From Pseudoalteromonas ostreae (GTDB lineage Bacteria; Pseudomonadota; Gammaproteobacteria; Enterobacterales; Alteromonadaceae), in contig NZ_JAGPYN010000017.1 in the NCBI RefSeq assembly GCF_018069805.1, positions 28,376 to 92,375 on the forward strand: a stretch of DNA of 64,000 nt, in the 5' to 3' direction. Position 1 is the first letter of the stretch. Every line of letters begins with the position of its first letter. The notes under the pieces were generated by a model that saw only the letters and a program-made list of their open reading frames with translations, had not been told where the DNA came from and searched no databases. Made by a program: the position numbers and the translations under genes. Below, piece after piece: positions 29,464 through 37,518 of this stretch.

Positions 29464-30093
29464 TTAATATATATATTTGCTGATCGAAATATAATGGCAA
29501 ACACAGCCCGCAATAACAAAAACATGCCATATAGCGTGACTAAATTGGCGTTGTTTAGCACTGTAAAACAGCGTCCCTAGGCTGTAAAGAATTCCGCCTG
29601 CGAGTAACCACCATAGTGCATTGAGCGGTACGCTTAAATACAGAGGATAAATTATAGCCACTGCAAACCAACCCATTAATAAATAGGTAGCTAGTGACAC
29701 TTTCTTGTTTTGGTTTGTTACGCATAATTTGTAGCACACTCCGCCAAGAGCAAGGGACCATATAAATATTAAAGGCAAAATTGCCCACAGCCCACTTAAA
29801 GACAGCACTAAAAAGGGAGTGTAAGTACCTGCAATCAATAGATAAATAGCACAGTGATCACATTTTTTATAGATAGCGCGAGCACGTAAACTAAGACTAT
29901 TGTGATAAAGCGTAGACGATAAAAATAGTAAAAATAAGCTCACACCATACACTACGGCACTGATCATCTGCGCATAACTTTGCGATTTTGTCAGCAGTTC
30001 CCACAACACATAGAGTGAAAAAATAACCCCAGCCCCATGTGAAAGCACATTAAGTTGCTCTTCTTTTACAGAATAAGCAGATACAACACTCAT
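29464..30093 (-). CDS. trhA: TrhA/hemolysin III family membrane protein
   Basis: A 209-residue protein with seven hydrophobic segments. The PAQR/hemolysin III pattern is complete: SSTLYHN (Ser and His), KCDHCAIYLLIAGTYTPF (Asp), and the closing HAIWHVFVIAGCVCHY. These His/Asp residues are thought to bind a metal in an amide-hydrolase-like site. The family is linked to membrane homeostasis; the historic hemolysin label is not evidence of toxicity. It is transcribed alone and converges with the ATL gene. Confidence 0.88.
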   Translation of the reverse strand: MSVVSAYSVKEEQLNVLSHGAGVIFSLYVLWELLTKSQSYAQMISAVVYGVSLFLLFLSSTLYHNSLSLRARAIYKKCDHCAIYLLIAGTYTPFLVLSLSGLWAILPLIFIWSLALGGVCYKLCVTNQNKKVSLATYLLMGWFAVAIIYPLYLSVPLNALWWLLAGGILYSLGTLFYSAKQRQFSHAIWHVFVIAGCVCHYISISKYIY

Positions 30094-30181
30094 AGTATAC
30101 TCATAGATAGTAATAAACTATTTCAGTGTACAAGTGTACGCTAAAGTTATCAAACAAAGGAATACACCAAATAATGGTTAA

Positions 30182-30203
30182 TTTGACCAGTTTAATGGTC
30201 AAA
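30182..30203. promoter_or_regulatory. Operator-like dyad upstream of two divergent small units
   Basis: TTTGACC (30182-30188) and GGTCAAA (30197-30203) form an exact inverted repeat around eight bases. It lies between trhA and the small secreted-protein gene. Nearby, GTACA and TGTAC flank AG (30128-30139). Neither dyad is followed by a T-run, so operators are more likely than terminators. No regulator can be named. Confidence 0.3.
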
Positions 30204-30343
30204 AATATTTTCAGAAGAATGTGTTTTTAAAATTTTTTTATAAATTGTTTTTACTTTCAATTAGTTAAAAATCATTTCTCACTTGGCACAACCTTTGATT
30301 AAGTAATAGCGACTAACTTAATAACACAATAGGGAATACCATT

Positions 30344-30634
30344 ATGAAAAGCATTATCAAACTATCTGTTGCAGCACTTTTGGTTGTTGGTTCTACACAA
30401 GCAAGTGCAAATGACGGTCAATTAGACATCACTCAAACGCTATCCAACAGCATCGCACATTATATTGAAAGTACGAGTAATGAATTACAAAGCAAATTAA
30501 AACAGTCATTGTTTAGTGATTCGCAAAAAATGTTAACCGAACAGCTTTCACAGCAAAGTGAACAATCAGCTAAAGTAGCGGAAAATACATCACAACTCGT
30601 TGCAACTAGCAATGCAGTAAAAGTTGAGGGTTAA
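30344..30634 (+). CDS. Small exported protein of unknown function
   Basis: A 96-residue protein not recognised. A clean signal peptide (KLSVAALLVVGSTQASAND, cleavage after ASA) leaves a mature chain of about 73 residues. That chain is Gln/Ser/Lys rich and predicted helical, with heptad-like spacing (TLSNSIAHYIESTSNELQSK, then KMLTEQLSQQSEQSAK). No cysteine or catalytic motif is seen. AGGGA precedes the ATG. Four bases after its stop begins a 38-residue membrane peptide with its own GAGGG site, suggesting a two-gene unit. Conservation would need a homology search. Confidence 0.65.
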   Translation: MKSIIKLSVAALLVVGSTQASANDGQLDITQTLSNSIAHYIESTSNELQSKLKQSLFSDSQKMLTEQLSQQSEQSAKVAENTSQLVATSNAVKVEG

Positions 30635-30638
30635 GGTA

Positions 30639-30755
30639 ATGAGCAGCGAATTAGGATTATTAGCTTTAATGTTAGCACCTGTGGTGAGCTTGTTAAGTGC
30701 ATATGCGTCAGTTGAACTACTGCGCAATGTGGGGCAATGGCTAAACTTAGGTTGA
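30639..30755 (+). CDS. 38-residue membrane peptide
   Basis: A short frame: ATG at 30639, TGA ending at 30755. GAGGG nine to ten bases upstream is a good ribosome site. The peptide opens MSSELGLLALMLAPVVSLLS and so is a single hydrophobic helix followed by a short charged end (VELLRNVGQWLNLG). It lies four bases behind the small exported protein gene, so the two are probably co-translated. Evidence is the ribosome site, the spacing and the helix-like hydrophobic run; expression is unproven. Confidence 0.5.
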   Translation: MSSELGLLALMLAPVVSLLSAYASVELLRNVGQWLNLG

Positions 30756-30787
30756 TTGGAATATAGATAAGTAATAGCCAGTAACAT

Positions 30788-30814
30788 TGATCTTATTCGC
30801 TGCGGTGCACGTAA
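30788..30814 (+). promoter_or_regulatory. ChrR-regulated (sigma-E group) promoter before the LON-domain gene
   Basis: TGATCT (30788-30793), a 16-base spacer and CGTAA (30810-30814). This equals the TGATCC-N18-TAAGA arrangement known for the Rhodobacter sphaeroides singlet-oxygen sigma factor, counting CG into the spacer. It shares its exact spacing with the site before the sigma gene at 31434. Its start point would fall about 25 bases before the ATG at 30849. Confidence 0.55.
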
Positions 30815-30848
30815 CGTAATGCATAGTTAAACTGATGTAGTAAGCCTT

Positions 30849-31427
30849 ATGAAACGTGCAATCTTTCCATTACCGGTATTTATTCTACCAAACGGGTATA
30901 CGCGGCTACGTATCTTCGAACCTCGCTATCTTGATATGGTTAAAGAATCACTTAAAAATGATCATGGTTTCGTACTTTGCCAGTATGATGTTGATAGTTA
31001 TCTCAATGTTCCTCGGTACGGTTGTTTAGTTGATATTATTGACTTTTTGCAAGATGAACAAGGACTATTATTGATAGATATAGTTGCTAAATCGGTGGTT
31101 GAAATTAGCGATGTAAGCGAAAATAACCAACAATTACGTTATGGTCAGTTAATGACAACTGAAAACATTTTTTGGTTTCAACAACCTCGCCTATTAGTAG
31201 ACAAAGATGCATGCTTACAAGCGGCTTTACAGCGGTTATTTGCTGCTAATCCGCAATTAAACGACTTATACCGTGAAACTCAATTTGATGAGATTAACTG
31301 GGTTGTTGCTCGGTGGATTGAATTTTTACCTATCTCAATTGATAAAAAACAACAACTTGCCTTTAAATCTGACTTTGCGAATATTCACTCTTTCCTCCAT
31401 ACTGTGATCAATAACGAATTTTCCTAA
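30849..31427 (+). CDS. LON substrate-binding (PUA-like) domain protein
   Basis: A 192-residue single-domain protein matching the N-terminal domain of Lon protease without ATPase or peptidase parts. The signature FPLPVFILPNGYTRLRIFEPRYLDMV opens the chain (given in part). Its role is unknown; related proteins may recognise misfolded or oxidised proteins, but that is speculation. It lies 66 bases before the ECF sigma gene and has its own promoter of the same type, so it is probably part of the same stress regulon. Confidence 0.85.
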   Translation: MKRAIFPLPVFILPNGYTRLRIFEPRYLDMVKESLKNDHGFVLCQYDVDSYLNVPRYGCLVDIIDFLQDEQGLLLIDIVAKSVVEISDVSENNQQLRYGQLMTTENIFWFQQPRLLVDKDACLQAALQRLFAANPQLNDLYRETQFDEINWVVARWIEFLPISIDKKQQLAFKSDFANIHSFLHTVINNEFS

Positions 31428-31433
31428 TTAATA

Positions 31434-31460
31434 TGATCCCTCTGTATTTTTGCAGCGTAT
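31434..31460 (+). promoter_or_regulatory. Auto-regulatory promoter of the ECF sigma/ChrR operon
   Basis: TGATCC (31434-31439), a 16-base spacer and CGTAT (31456-31460), ending 33 bases before the sigma gene ATG. The -35 hexamer is identical to that of the R. sphaeroides RpoE (ChrR-partner) consensus and the spacing matches. The sigma factor would thus drive its own operon, as is usual for ECF factors. Confidence 0.6.
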
Positions 31461-31493
31461 TGATCCTGTAAGAAAACTAATAGGAATATTAAG

Positions 31494-32117
31494 ATGGTAA
31501 GTCAACAACCAGCTACACGTTGTGAACCTAACACAGGTAATTATACTGCCATGCCAGAAACGCCGAGCCAAGAGCTCGCTGATGCCTTATCCGCTGTCGC
31601 CGTAAAGCGTGATAAACAAGCGTTTGCTTATTTATTTACTTATTTTTCGCCAAAGATTAAACGTTTTGGTATTAAACAATTTAACTCTGATGCGCAGGCG
31701 ATGGAGCTTGTGCAAGAAACGCTGACCTCAGTGTGGCGTAAAGCGCATCTGTACAATAACGATAAAGGTGCCGCTACTACGTGGGTTTACACCGTAATGA
31801 GAAATGCCTCATTCGATATGCTTAGAAAAATGAAAAGTAATAAAGAAGAGCATATCAGTGAAGATATTTGGCCGTTGGTCGAACAGCATACCAGCTCAGA
31901 CTACGAGTTTAGCGATCACCTTGAAAACCAACAAATGAAAAATTATTTGGATAAATTACCCCAAGCGCAACGGGAAGTGGTTAAAGGGGTATACTTTCAA
32001 GATATGTCACAGGAGCAACTGGCAGAGCAGCTAAATATTCCTGTAGGCACTGTTAAATCACGTTTACGACTAGCGTTACAAAAATTACGCAATGAAATGG
32101 GAGACCGCAATGATTAA
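31494..32117 (+). CDS. rpoE: ECF RNA polymerase sigma factor, ChrR-partner (RpoE) group
   Basis: A 207-residue ECF sigma factor. Region 2 is KQAFAYLFTYFSPKIKRFGI with AMELVQETLTSVWRKA and WVYTVMRNASFDMLRK. Region 4 is DKLPQAQREVVKGVYFQDMS with VGTVKSRLRLALQKLR. The first 30 residues are a poorly conserved extension. It overlaps chrR by eight bases, and the target set behind it (photolyase, cfa, DUF1365, SDR) is that of the singlet-oxygen/photo-oxidative stress sigma of Rhodobacter. It is distinct from the E. coli envelope-stress RpoE despite the shared symbol. Confidence 0.93.
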   Translation: MVSQQPATRCEPNTGNYTAMPETPSQELADALSAVAVKRDKQAFAYLFTYFSPKIKRFGIKQFNSDAQAMELVQETLTSVWRKAHLYNNDKGAATTWVYTVMRNASFDMLRKMKSNKEEHISEDIWPLVEQHTSSDYEFSDHLENQQMKNYLDKLPQAQREVVKGVYFQDMSQEQLAEQLNIPVGTVKSRLRLALQKLRNEMGDRND

Positions 32118-32769
32118 ACATCACCCAAGCGATGCGTTATTAGCGCAGTATTGTAATGCGTCACTGCCAGCAAGCTTAAGTATTGCCATAGCAATTCATG
32201 TAGAAATGTGTGAATGTTGCCAAGCGGAGGTTAAACGCTTGGAAGCACAAAATGCCAATGCAATCTTTACTCAACCTGATTTGTCTGTTGATGAAGAGCT
32301 CAGTGATGATGCGATGTCATTATTTGCTGCAATCACAGCCAGCGATGATGTTGATGAAGTGTATGAAGTGACGCCACAAACTATCCTTGTTAATCAGCAA
32401 AACTATCAATTGCCTCGTGCTCTTGCCCGTATTTCACATGGTAAGTTTATGCAAATGGGTAAGTTATCACGTTCTCGTATCGCTCTCGATGATGGTGCGC
32501 TGCGCTCTAGCTTATTGCACATCGATGCAGGCGGCGAGATCCCAGAGCACACCCACACAGGTTTTGAACTGACTTTATTACTCGATGGTGAGTTTAGTGA
32601 TGAAGAGGGTCAATATGTGCCCGGAGATTTTATGTGGCTTGATGGTCGTCATCAACATACTCCGATCACAGAAAAAGGTTGTCTATGTTACACGGTAGTC
32701 AGTAGTGCTCTACACTTTAATAAAGGACTGAGTAAGTTGCTCAATCCAATTGGCAATTTGATTTACTAG
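32110..32769 (+). CDS. chrR: ChrR zinc anti-sigma factor
   Basis: Holds the partner sigma factor inactive until singlet oxygen or organic peroxide triggers release. ATG 32110 is chosen (GGAG seven bases upstream), giving 219 residues. The N-terminal zinc-binding domain has His5, His30, Cys34 and Cys37 (HVEMCECC), matching the H-H-C-C set of Rhodobacter ChrR shifted by one. The C-terminal cupin has the metal motif PEHTHTGFE and a later DGRHQHTP. All ligand residues appear intact, so it should be functional. It overlaps the sigma gene by eight bases. Confidence 0.93.
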   Translation: MIKHHPSDALLAQYCNASLPASLSIAIAIHVEMCECCQAEVKRLEAQNANAIFTQPDLSVDEELSDDAMSLFAAITASDDVDEVYEVTPQTILVNQQNYQLPRALARISHGKFMQMGKLSRSRIALDDGALRSSLLHIDAGGEIPEHTHTGFELTLLLDGEFSDEEGQYVPGDFMWLDGRHQHTPITEKGCLCYTVVSSALHFNKGLSKLLNPIGNLIY

Positions 32770-32777
32770 GAGTGTAT

Positions 32778-33731
32778 ATGCAGCAATCGACTATTCAAAT
32801 AGGTATCAGTGCGTGCCTTGCTGGTGAGAAAGTTCGGTTTGATAGTGGCCATAAAAAATCAAATTTTTGCATGGATGAATTAGCAATACATGTTGAATAT
32901 AAGCGTTTTTGTCCTGAAGTGGCGGTAGGTCTACCGATCCCAAGACCAACAATTAGACAAGTTAAAGTAGGCGCAACTATTAAAGTGTGTCGTCCTGACG
33001 GCAGTGGTGATGTTGGCCCACAATTGACTGAATACGGTAAAAAAGTCGCTACAGAGCAGGCTGTACAATTAAGCGGTTTTGTTTTTTGTGCGAAAAGTCC
33101 AAGTTGCGGTATGGAACGGATCAAAATATACAATGAGGCAGGTACTGGTAATACATCTGAAGGTGTGGGCTTTTTTGCTGCGCAAATTATGGCTCACAAC
33201 CCATTGTTACCGTGTGAAGAAAATGGTCGTTTAAATGATATGCACTTGCGTGAAAACTTTGTAATGCGAGTGTTTACTTATAAAAACTGGCAATTATTGC
33301 GTCAACAGCCAGCAACCCTGCATAGGTTAACGCAGTTTCATGCGCAATATAAGTATTTGTTAATGGCTCACAATTATCAGGCATATAAAGATCTTGGTAA
33401 TTTACTGGGCACCTATGTTGGCGATGATTTTGAGCAGCTTGCTGACGATTATATTGCAGGTTTAATGGCAGCGCTGAAAAGACCTGCATCCCGTAAAAAT
33501 AACAGCAATACATTAATGCACTTACAAGGCTACTTTAAAAAACACTTATCTAAAATTGAAAAACAAGAATTGCGTGATGCGATTGATGAATACCGTGATG
33601 GGTTAGTGCCCTTGTATGTACCGCTGACACTGTTAAAACATCATTTAAAAGTGCATCCAAATGAATACTTAGCAAAGCAAGTTTACTTCAACCCTTATCC
33701 AAACGAATTAAAATTACGCTACGGAATTTAA
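32778..33731 (+). CDS. DUF523 and DUF1722 (YbgA-like) protein
   Basis: A 317-residue protein with DUF523 at the front (GISACLAGEKVRFDSGHKKS, with later CAKSPSCGMERIKIY) and DUF1722 at the back (LTQFHAQYKYLLMAHNYQAY). The ATG at 32778 is used; AGGAG lies five bases before it, whereas the GTG at 32772 overlaps that site. In E. coli the DUF1722 gene ybgA is immediately upstream of phr, and the same order is kept here, with the photolyase start sharing the final base of this stop. Conserved cysteines in DUF523 suggest a metal or Fe-S site. The function is unknown. Confidence 0.88.
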   Translation: MQQSTIQIGISACLAGEKVRFDSGHKKSNFCMDELAIHVEYKRFCPEVAVGLPIPRPTIRQVKVGATIKVCRPDGSGDVGPQLTEYGKKVATEQAVQLSGFVFCAKSPSCGMERIKIYNEAGTGNTSEGVGFFAAQIMAHNPLLPCEENGRLNDMHLRENFVMRVFTYKNWQLLRQQPATLHRLTQFHAQYKYLLMAHNYQAYKDLGNLLGTYVGDDFEQLADDYIAGLMAALKRPASRKNNSNTLMHLQGYFKKHLSKIEKQELRDAIDEYRDGLVPLYVPLTLLKHHLKVHPNEYLAKQVYFNPYPNELKLRYGI

Positions 33732-35125
33732 TGAACACTGTATTTTGGTTTAGGCGCGATTTGCGCCTTTTTAATAATCATGCCCTTTATCACGCAATCG
33801 AGAATGGTTGTAAAGACGCTATATTTTTTATTACTGAGCAACAATGGCAGCGCCATAGCGTTGCTTCAATACAAATTGATTTGTTAAAACGAAGGTTAAA
33901 CTTCTTAGGTCAATTACTAGCTGATAATGGCATCACCTTGCATATCATTGAAGCGGGTGATTACGACGGATGTGTGCAGCAGTTAAGTGAGTTCTGCCAG
34001 CGACATTCAGTAACGCAGTTATTTGCCAATAAAGAATATGAAATTAATGAAGTTGGGCGCGATAATGCATTTTTACATCATGCTGATGAACTTAAAATAT
34101 CAGTTACCTTGTGTGATGGTGATGTGGTTGCACCGCCTGGAACGGTACTGAATCAAAGTGGTGAGATGTTTAAGGTGTTCACCCCTTTTAAAAATGCCTG
34201 GCTAAAGCAATATCAAGATACTCATTTTTATTTTCACGCCCCCCCAACAATGTTTAGCCCAATACCTTGGCAAGGTTCAGGGTTACTTACTGGCGATGAT
34301 TCTTCACATAAGTGGCCAGTTGATGATGCGTCATTGAGTCAAATCTGTGCCCGCTTTATCAGTGATAAATTACTTAGCTATAAAGATCAGCGAGACATTC
34401 CAAGTATTAAAGGCACATCAGGCTTAAGCCCGTATTTAGCTTTAGGAATTGTCAGCGTTCACCAATTAATAACCCTTGTACAACAACAATATGTCGATGT
34501 GTTAAGTAGCTCTAAAAGTAACTTATTTACTTGGGTTAACGAGTTAGTGTGGCGTGAGTTTTATCGTCACTTAATTGTGGCTTATCCAAAACTTAATAAA
34601 TATAACAACTTTAATGAGAAATATGACCCAGTAAAGTGGCGTACTAATGAGGCGGATTTTATTGCTTGGTGTGAAGGTAAAACAGGCTACCCGCTTGTTG
34701 ATGCCGCCATGAGGCAACTTATTCAAACAGGTTGGATGCATAATCGTTTACGTATGGTGGTTGCCAGTTTTCTTACCAAACACTTGTTAATTGATTGGCG
34801 TAAAGGTGAGCGTTTCTTTATGCAACATTTGATTGATGGCGATTTAGCGTCTAACAACGGCGGTTGGCAATGGGCTGCAAGTACTGGGTGCGATGCCCAG
34901 CCATACTTTAGAATATTCAACCCGATCACTCAAAGTGAACGATTTGATCCTAACGGTCATTTTATTCGTAAGTATATACCGGAGTTGGAAAATGTGCCGA
35001 ATAAGCAAATTCATTTTCCACATCAATATTTAGCGAAAAGCGGCAAAGCAAAAGCTGTTTATTGGCCTGCAATCGTTGATCATAAAACCGCTCGCTTACG
35101 AGCGCTTGATGCATTTAAGGTATGA
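33731..35125 (+). CDS. phrB: Deoxyribodipyrimidine photolyase (class I CPD)
   Basis: Light-driven repair of cyclobutane pyrimidine dimers. The 464 residues match the family length. The N-terminal antenna domain opens VFWFRRDLRLFNNHAL. The FAD domain shows KGTSGLSPYLALGIVS, NELVWREFYRHL, VDAAMRQLIQTGWMHNR and DLASNNGGWQWAASTGCDAQ, the last a strong photolyase signature. It is the third gene behind the sigma/ChrR pair, as in other photo-oxidative stress clusters. It starts on the last base of the previous stop (TAATG), so translation is coupled. Confidence 0.96.
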   Translation: MNTVFWFRRDLRLFNNHALYHAIENGCKDAIFFITEQQWQRHSVASIQIDLLKRRLNFLGQLLADNGITLHIIEAGDYDGCVQQLSEFCQRHSVTQLFANKEYEINEVGRDNAFLHHADELKISVTLCDGDVVAPPGTVLNQSGEMFKVFTPFKNAWLKQYQDTHFYFHAPPTMFSPIPWQGSGLLTGDDSSHKWPVDDASLSQICARFISDKLLSYKDQRDIPSIKGTSGLSPYLALGIVSVHQLITLVQQQYVDVLSSSKSNLFTWVNELVWREFYRHLIVAYPKLNKYNNFNEKYDPVKWRTNEADFIAWCEGKTGYPLVDAAMRQLIQTGWMHNRLRMVVASFLTKHLLIDWRKGERFFMQHLIDGDLASNNGGWQWAASTGCDAQPYFRIFNPITQSERFDPNGHFIRKYIPELENVPNKQIHFPHQYLAKSGKAKAVYWPAIVDHKTARLRALDAFKV

Positions 35126-35126
35126 T

Positions 35127-35555
35127 ATGAGCAACCACAGAACAGATAAATTTATTGCGACATACCAAAAGCTTAATAAAGAAAATCTACATTTATTGAG
35201 TGATATTTATGCTACAGAGATTCATTTTTCTGATCCATTGCATGAAGTCGATGGTTTAGCTGACTTACATCAATATTTTGCTAAGCTTTACAGTAATGTT
35301 ATTGAATGCAGGTTTGATATCAGTGATGCTGTTAGCGTGGACGATAATGCCTTTGTTTACTGGACTATGTATTATCGCCATCCAAAGCTTAGCAATGGCC
35401 AGCAAATTGCCGTAGCAGGCCACAGCAAGTTAACATTTACTGGTGACAAAATCAGCCTTCATAAAGACTACTTTGATGCTGGTGCATTACTTTATCGACA
35501 TATCCCTATTCTCGGTTCAATTATTAAATACATAGATAATAAGGCAGCGGAATAA
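35127..35555 (+). CDS. SnoaL/NTF2-like small protein of the ChrR cluster
   Basis: A 142-residue protein with an NTF2-like cone fold pattern (FIATYQKLNKENLHLLSDIY, then FSDPLHEVDGLADLHQYF). ATG 35127 is chosen because AAGG lies six bases before it and the photolyase stop ends one base earlier; the longer reading frame would run inside phrB. Such folds bind small hydrophobic ligands or act as isomerases, but no catalytic residues can be assigned. It is a steady member of this gene cluster in related bacteria as I recall. Confidence 0.78.
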   Translation: MSNHRTDKFIATYQKLNKENLHLLSDIYATEIHFSDPLHEVDGLADLHQYFAKLYSNVIECRFDISDAVSVDDNAFVYWTMYYRHPKLSNGQQIAVAGHSKLTFTGDKISLHKDYFDAGALLYRHIPILGSIIKYIDNKAAE

Positions 35556-36265
35556 TGATCACGCTTATAACAGGTGCAACATCAGGTATTGGTGAACAAC
35601 TTGCGAAACTGTATGCGCAAGCCGGGGATACAGTTATCGCTTGTGGGCGTAACCAAGAAAAACTAAACGAACTTGCGCAACTAACGAATATTGAAAGTTG
35701 TCAGTTTGACGCTACTGATTTACAAGCAATACGAAGTAGCACTATTGCTTATACGCAATTTGATCGCGTTATTCTTAATGCTGGCAATTGTGAATATATC
35801 GATGATGCGCATAATTTTGACAGTGCATTGTTTACCCGCGTTGTTACTACTAATTTGCTTTCGATGGGTTATTGTCTTGAGGCTTTACTACCGAGGATAA
35901 AGCCCGGTGGTCAGTTGGTGATTGTCAGTTCAAGCGTAACTTATTTACCGTTACCGCGCTCACAAGCATATGGCGCATCAAAAGCTGGGGTCAGTTACTT
36001 AGCAAAAAGTTTAGCCATAGATTTAGCTGATATTGACGTAACCTTAGTGCACCCAGGCTTTGTTAAAACACCGTTGACTCAAAAAAACGATTTTCCAATG
36101 CCAATGGCAGTTACTGCAGACAAAGCGGCAAATTATATTATCAAAGGGGTCGCTAAGCGCCGCAAAGAGGTGCATTTTCCTTATCGTTTTACCCTTATTT
36201 TAAAATGTTTACGCATGCTGCCGCTGCCAATTTGGCTCATGCTTGCAAAAGGATTAAGTCGTTGA
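35555..36265 (+). CDS. Short-chain dehydrogenase/reductase
   Basis: A 236-residue SDR oxidoreductase. The nucleotide-binding TGATSGIGEQLAKLYA lies at residues 7-22 and NAG at about 76-78. A catalytic serine precedes the active-site pair Tyr139 and Lys143 in YGASKAGVSYLAKSLAID. The substrate is unknown; its place next to lipid-modifying genes suggests a lipid or aldehyde substrate. The ATG shares a base with the previous stop (TAATG) and its own stop overlaps the next gene's TTG start. Confidence 0.9.
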   Translation: MITLITGATSGIGEQLAKLYAQAGDTVIACGRNQEKLNELAQLTNIESCQFDATDLQAIRSSTIAYTQFDRVILNAGNCEYIDDAHNFDSALFTRVVTTNLLSMGYCLEALLPRIKPGGQLVIVSSSVTYLPLPRSQAYGASKAGVSYLAKSLAIDLADIDVTLVHPGFVKTPLTQKNDFPMPMAVTADKAANYIIKGVAKRRKEVHFPYRFTLILKCLRMLPLPIWLMLAKGLSR

Positions 36266-37518
36266 AAAAAATAGCAATTATAGGTTCTGGAATTGCAGGG
36301 TTAAGCTGCGCTCATTTGTTGCACAAAAAGTATGAAATTACGGTATTTGAAAAAAACAACTACATAGGTGGGCACACCGCAACGATAGATATACAGGTTG
36401 ATGGTGTTAAGCGTGCTATTGATACTGGTTTTATTGTTTTTAATGATCGCACTTACCCTTATTTTGAAAAGCTGTTAAAGCGCATCGGCGTTGAACGTCA
36501 ACCGACAGAAATGAGTTTCAGCGTACATAATCAGCAAACTGGTTTTGAATATAATGGCCACACCTTTGCCAGTTTGTTTGCTCAAAAGCGCAATATATTT
36601 CGTCCGCGTTTTTGGAAGTTACTTAGTGATATTGTGCGTTTTAACACCTTGTGTAAAAAACTATATCATGACAACGACTACCAAAGTGAGCAGATGCTAG
36701 GTCAGTTGCTCGACCAACACGGTTTTAATGATTTTTTTCGTTACCATTATATTTTGCCGATGGGCGCGGCTATCTGGTCAACAAGTATTAAAGAAATGAG
36801 TAATGTTGGCGTTGAGTTTTTTGTAAAATTCTTTTTCAATCATGGCTTATTAGATATTACTAATCGTCCGCAGTGGTATGTTATTCCCGGTGGTTCAAGG
36901 GAATATATCAATCCATTGATCAGTGGCTTTAAAGATAAAATAAAATTGAACACGGATATACAGTCTATTTTTCGCACCCCGGAGCAGGTGTTGATCCGAT
37001 TGAAAAATGGTACCGTTGAGCAATTTGATAAAGTTATTTTTGCTTGTCATTCTGATCAAGCTCTCGCTTTACTTGAAAACCCAAGCACAGATGAAAAAGC
37101 AATTTTATCAGCCATTCCCTACACTGAAAATTCAGTGATTTTGCATACTGATACAGCTTTACTGCCAAAACGCAAAGCCGCATGGGCCAGCTGGAATTAT
37201 CTACTTACCGATAATCTTGATAAAGCGGCCGTTGTGACCTACCAAATGAATATTTTGCAAGGCATAACAAGTAAAACGCAATTTTGTGTCACGCTTAATC
37301 ACCGCCAAGGAATTGATAAAAATAAAATACTTCGAGAATTTACGTATCATCATCCAGTATTCAATAAAACGTCGATTGCTGCTCAGCAGCAAAAACAGCT
37401 TATTGATGGGGTTAACAATAGTTATTTTTGTGGCGCTTATTGGTATAACGGATTTCACGAAGACGGCGTGAAAAGTGCTGTAGATGTTGCTCGCAAACTT
37501 GGAGTTGATTTTGAATAG
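36262..37518 (+). CDS. FAD-dependent (amine-oxidase-like) oxidoreductase
   Basis: A 418-residue flavoprotein. The FAD-binding GSGIAGLSCAHLL follows the first beta strand at residues 8-20, with VFEKNNYIGGHTATI after it. The frame could open at 36205, but that would bury the start inside the SDR gene and add 19 unlikely residues. A TTG at 36262, with AAGGA eight bases upstream and a TTGA overlap, puts the Rossmann strand right at the start. It is COG2907-like, always found with the DUF1365 and cyclopropane synthase genes that follow; the reaction is unknown. Confidence 0.88.
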   Translation: MKKIAIIGSGIAGLSCAHLLHKKYEITVFEKNNYIGGHTATIDIQVDGVKRAIDTGFIVFNDRTYPYFEKLLKRIGVERQPTEMSFSVHNQQTGFEYNGHTFASLFAQKRNIFRPRFWKLLSDIVRFNTLCKKLYHDNDYQSEQMLGQLLDQHGFNDFFRYHYILPMGAAIWSTSIKEMSNVGVEFFVKFFFNHGLLDITNRPQWYVIPGGSREYINPLISGFKDKIKLNTDIQSIFRTPEQVLIRLKNGTVEQFDKVIFACHSDQALALLENPSTDEKAILSAIPYTENSVILHTDTALLPKRKAAWASWNYLLTDNLDKAAVVTYQMNILQGITSKTQFCVTLNHRQGIDKNKILREFTYHHPVFNKTSIAAQQQKQLIDGVNNSYFCGAYWYNGFHEDGVKSAVDVARKLGVDFE

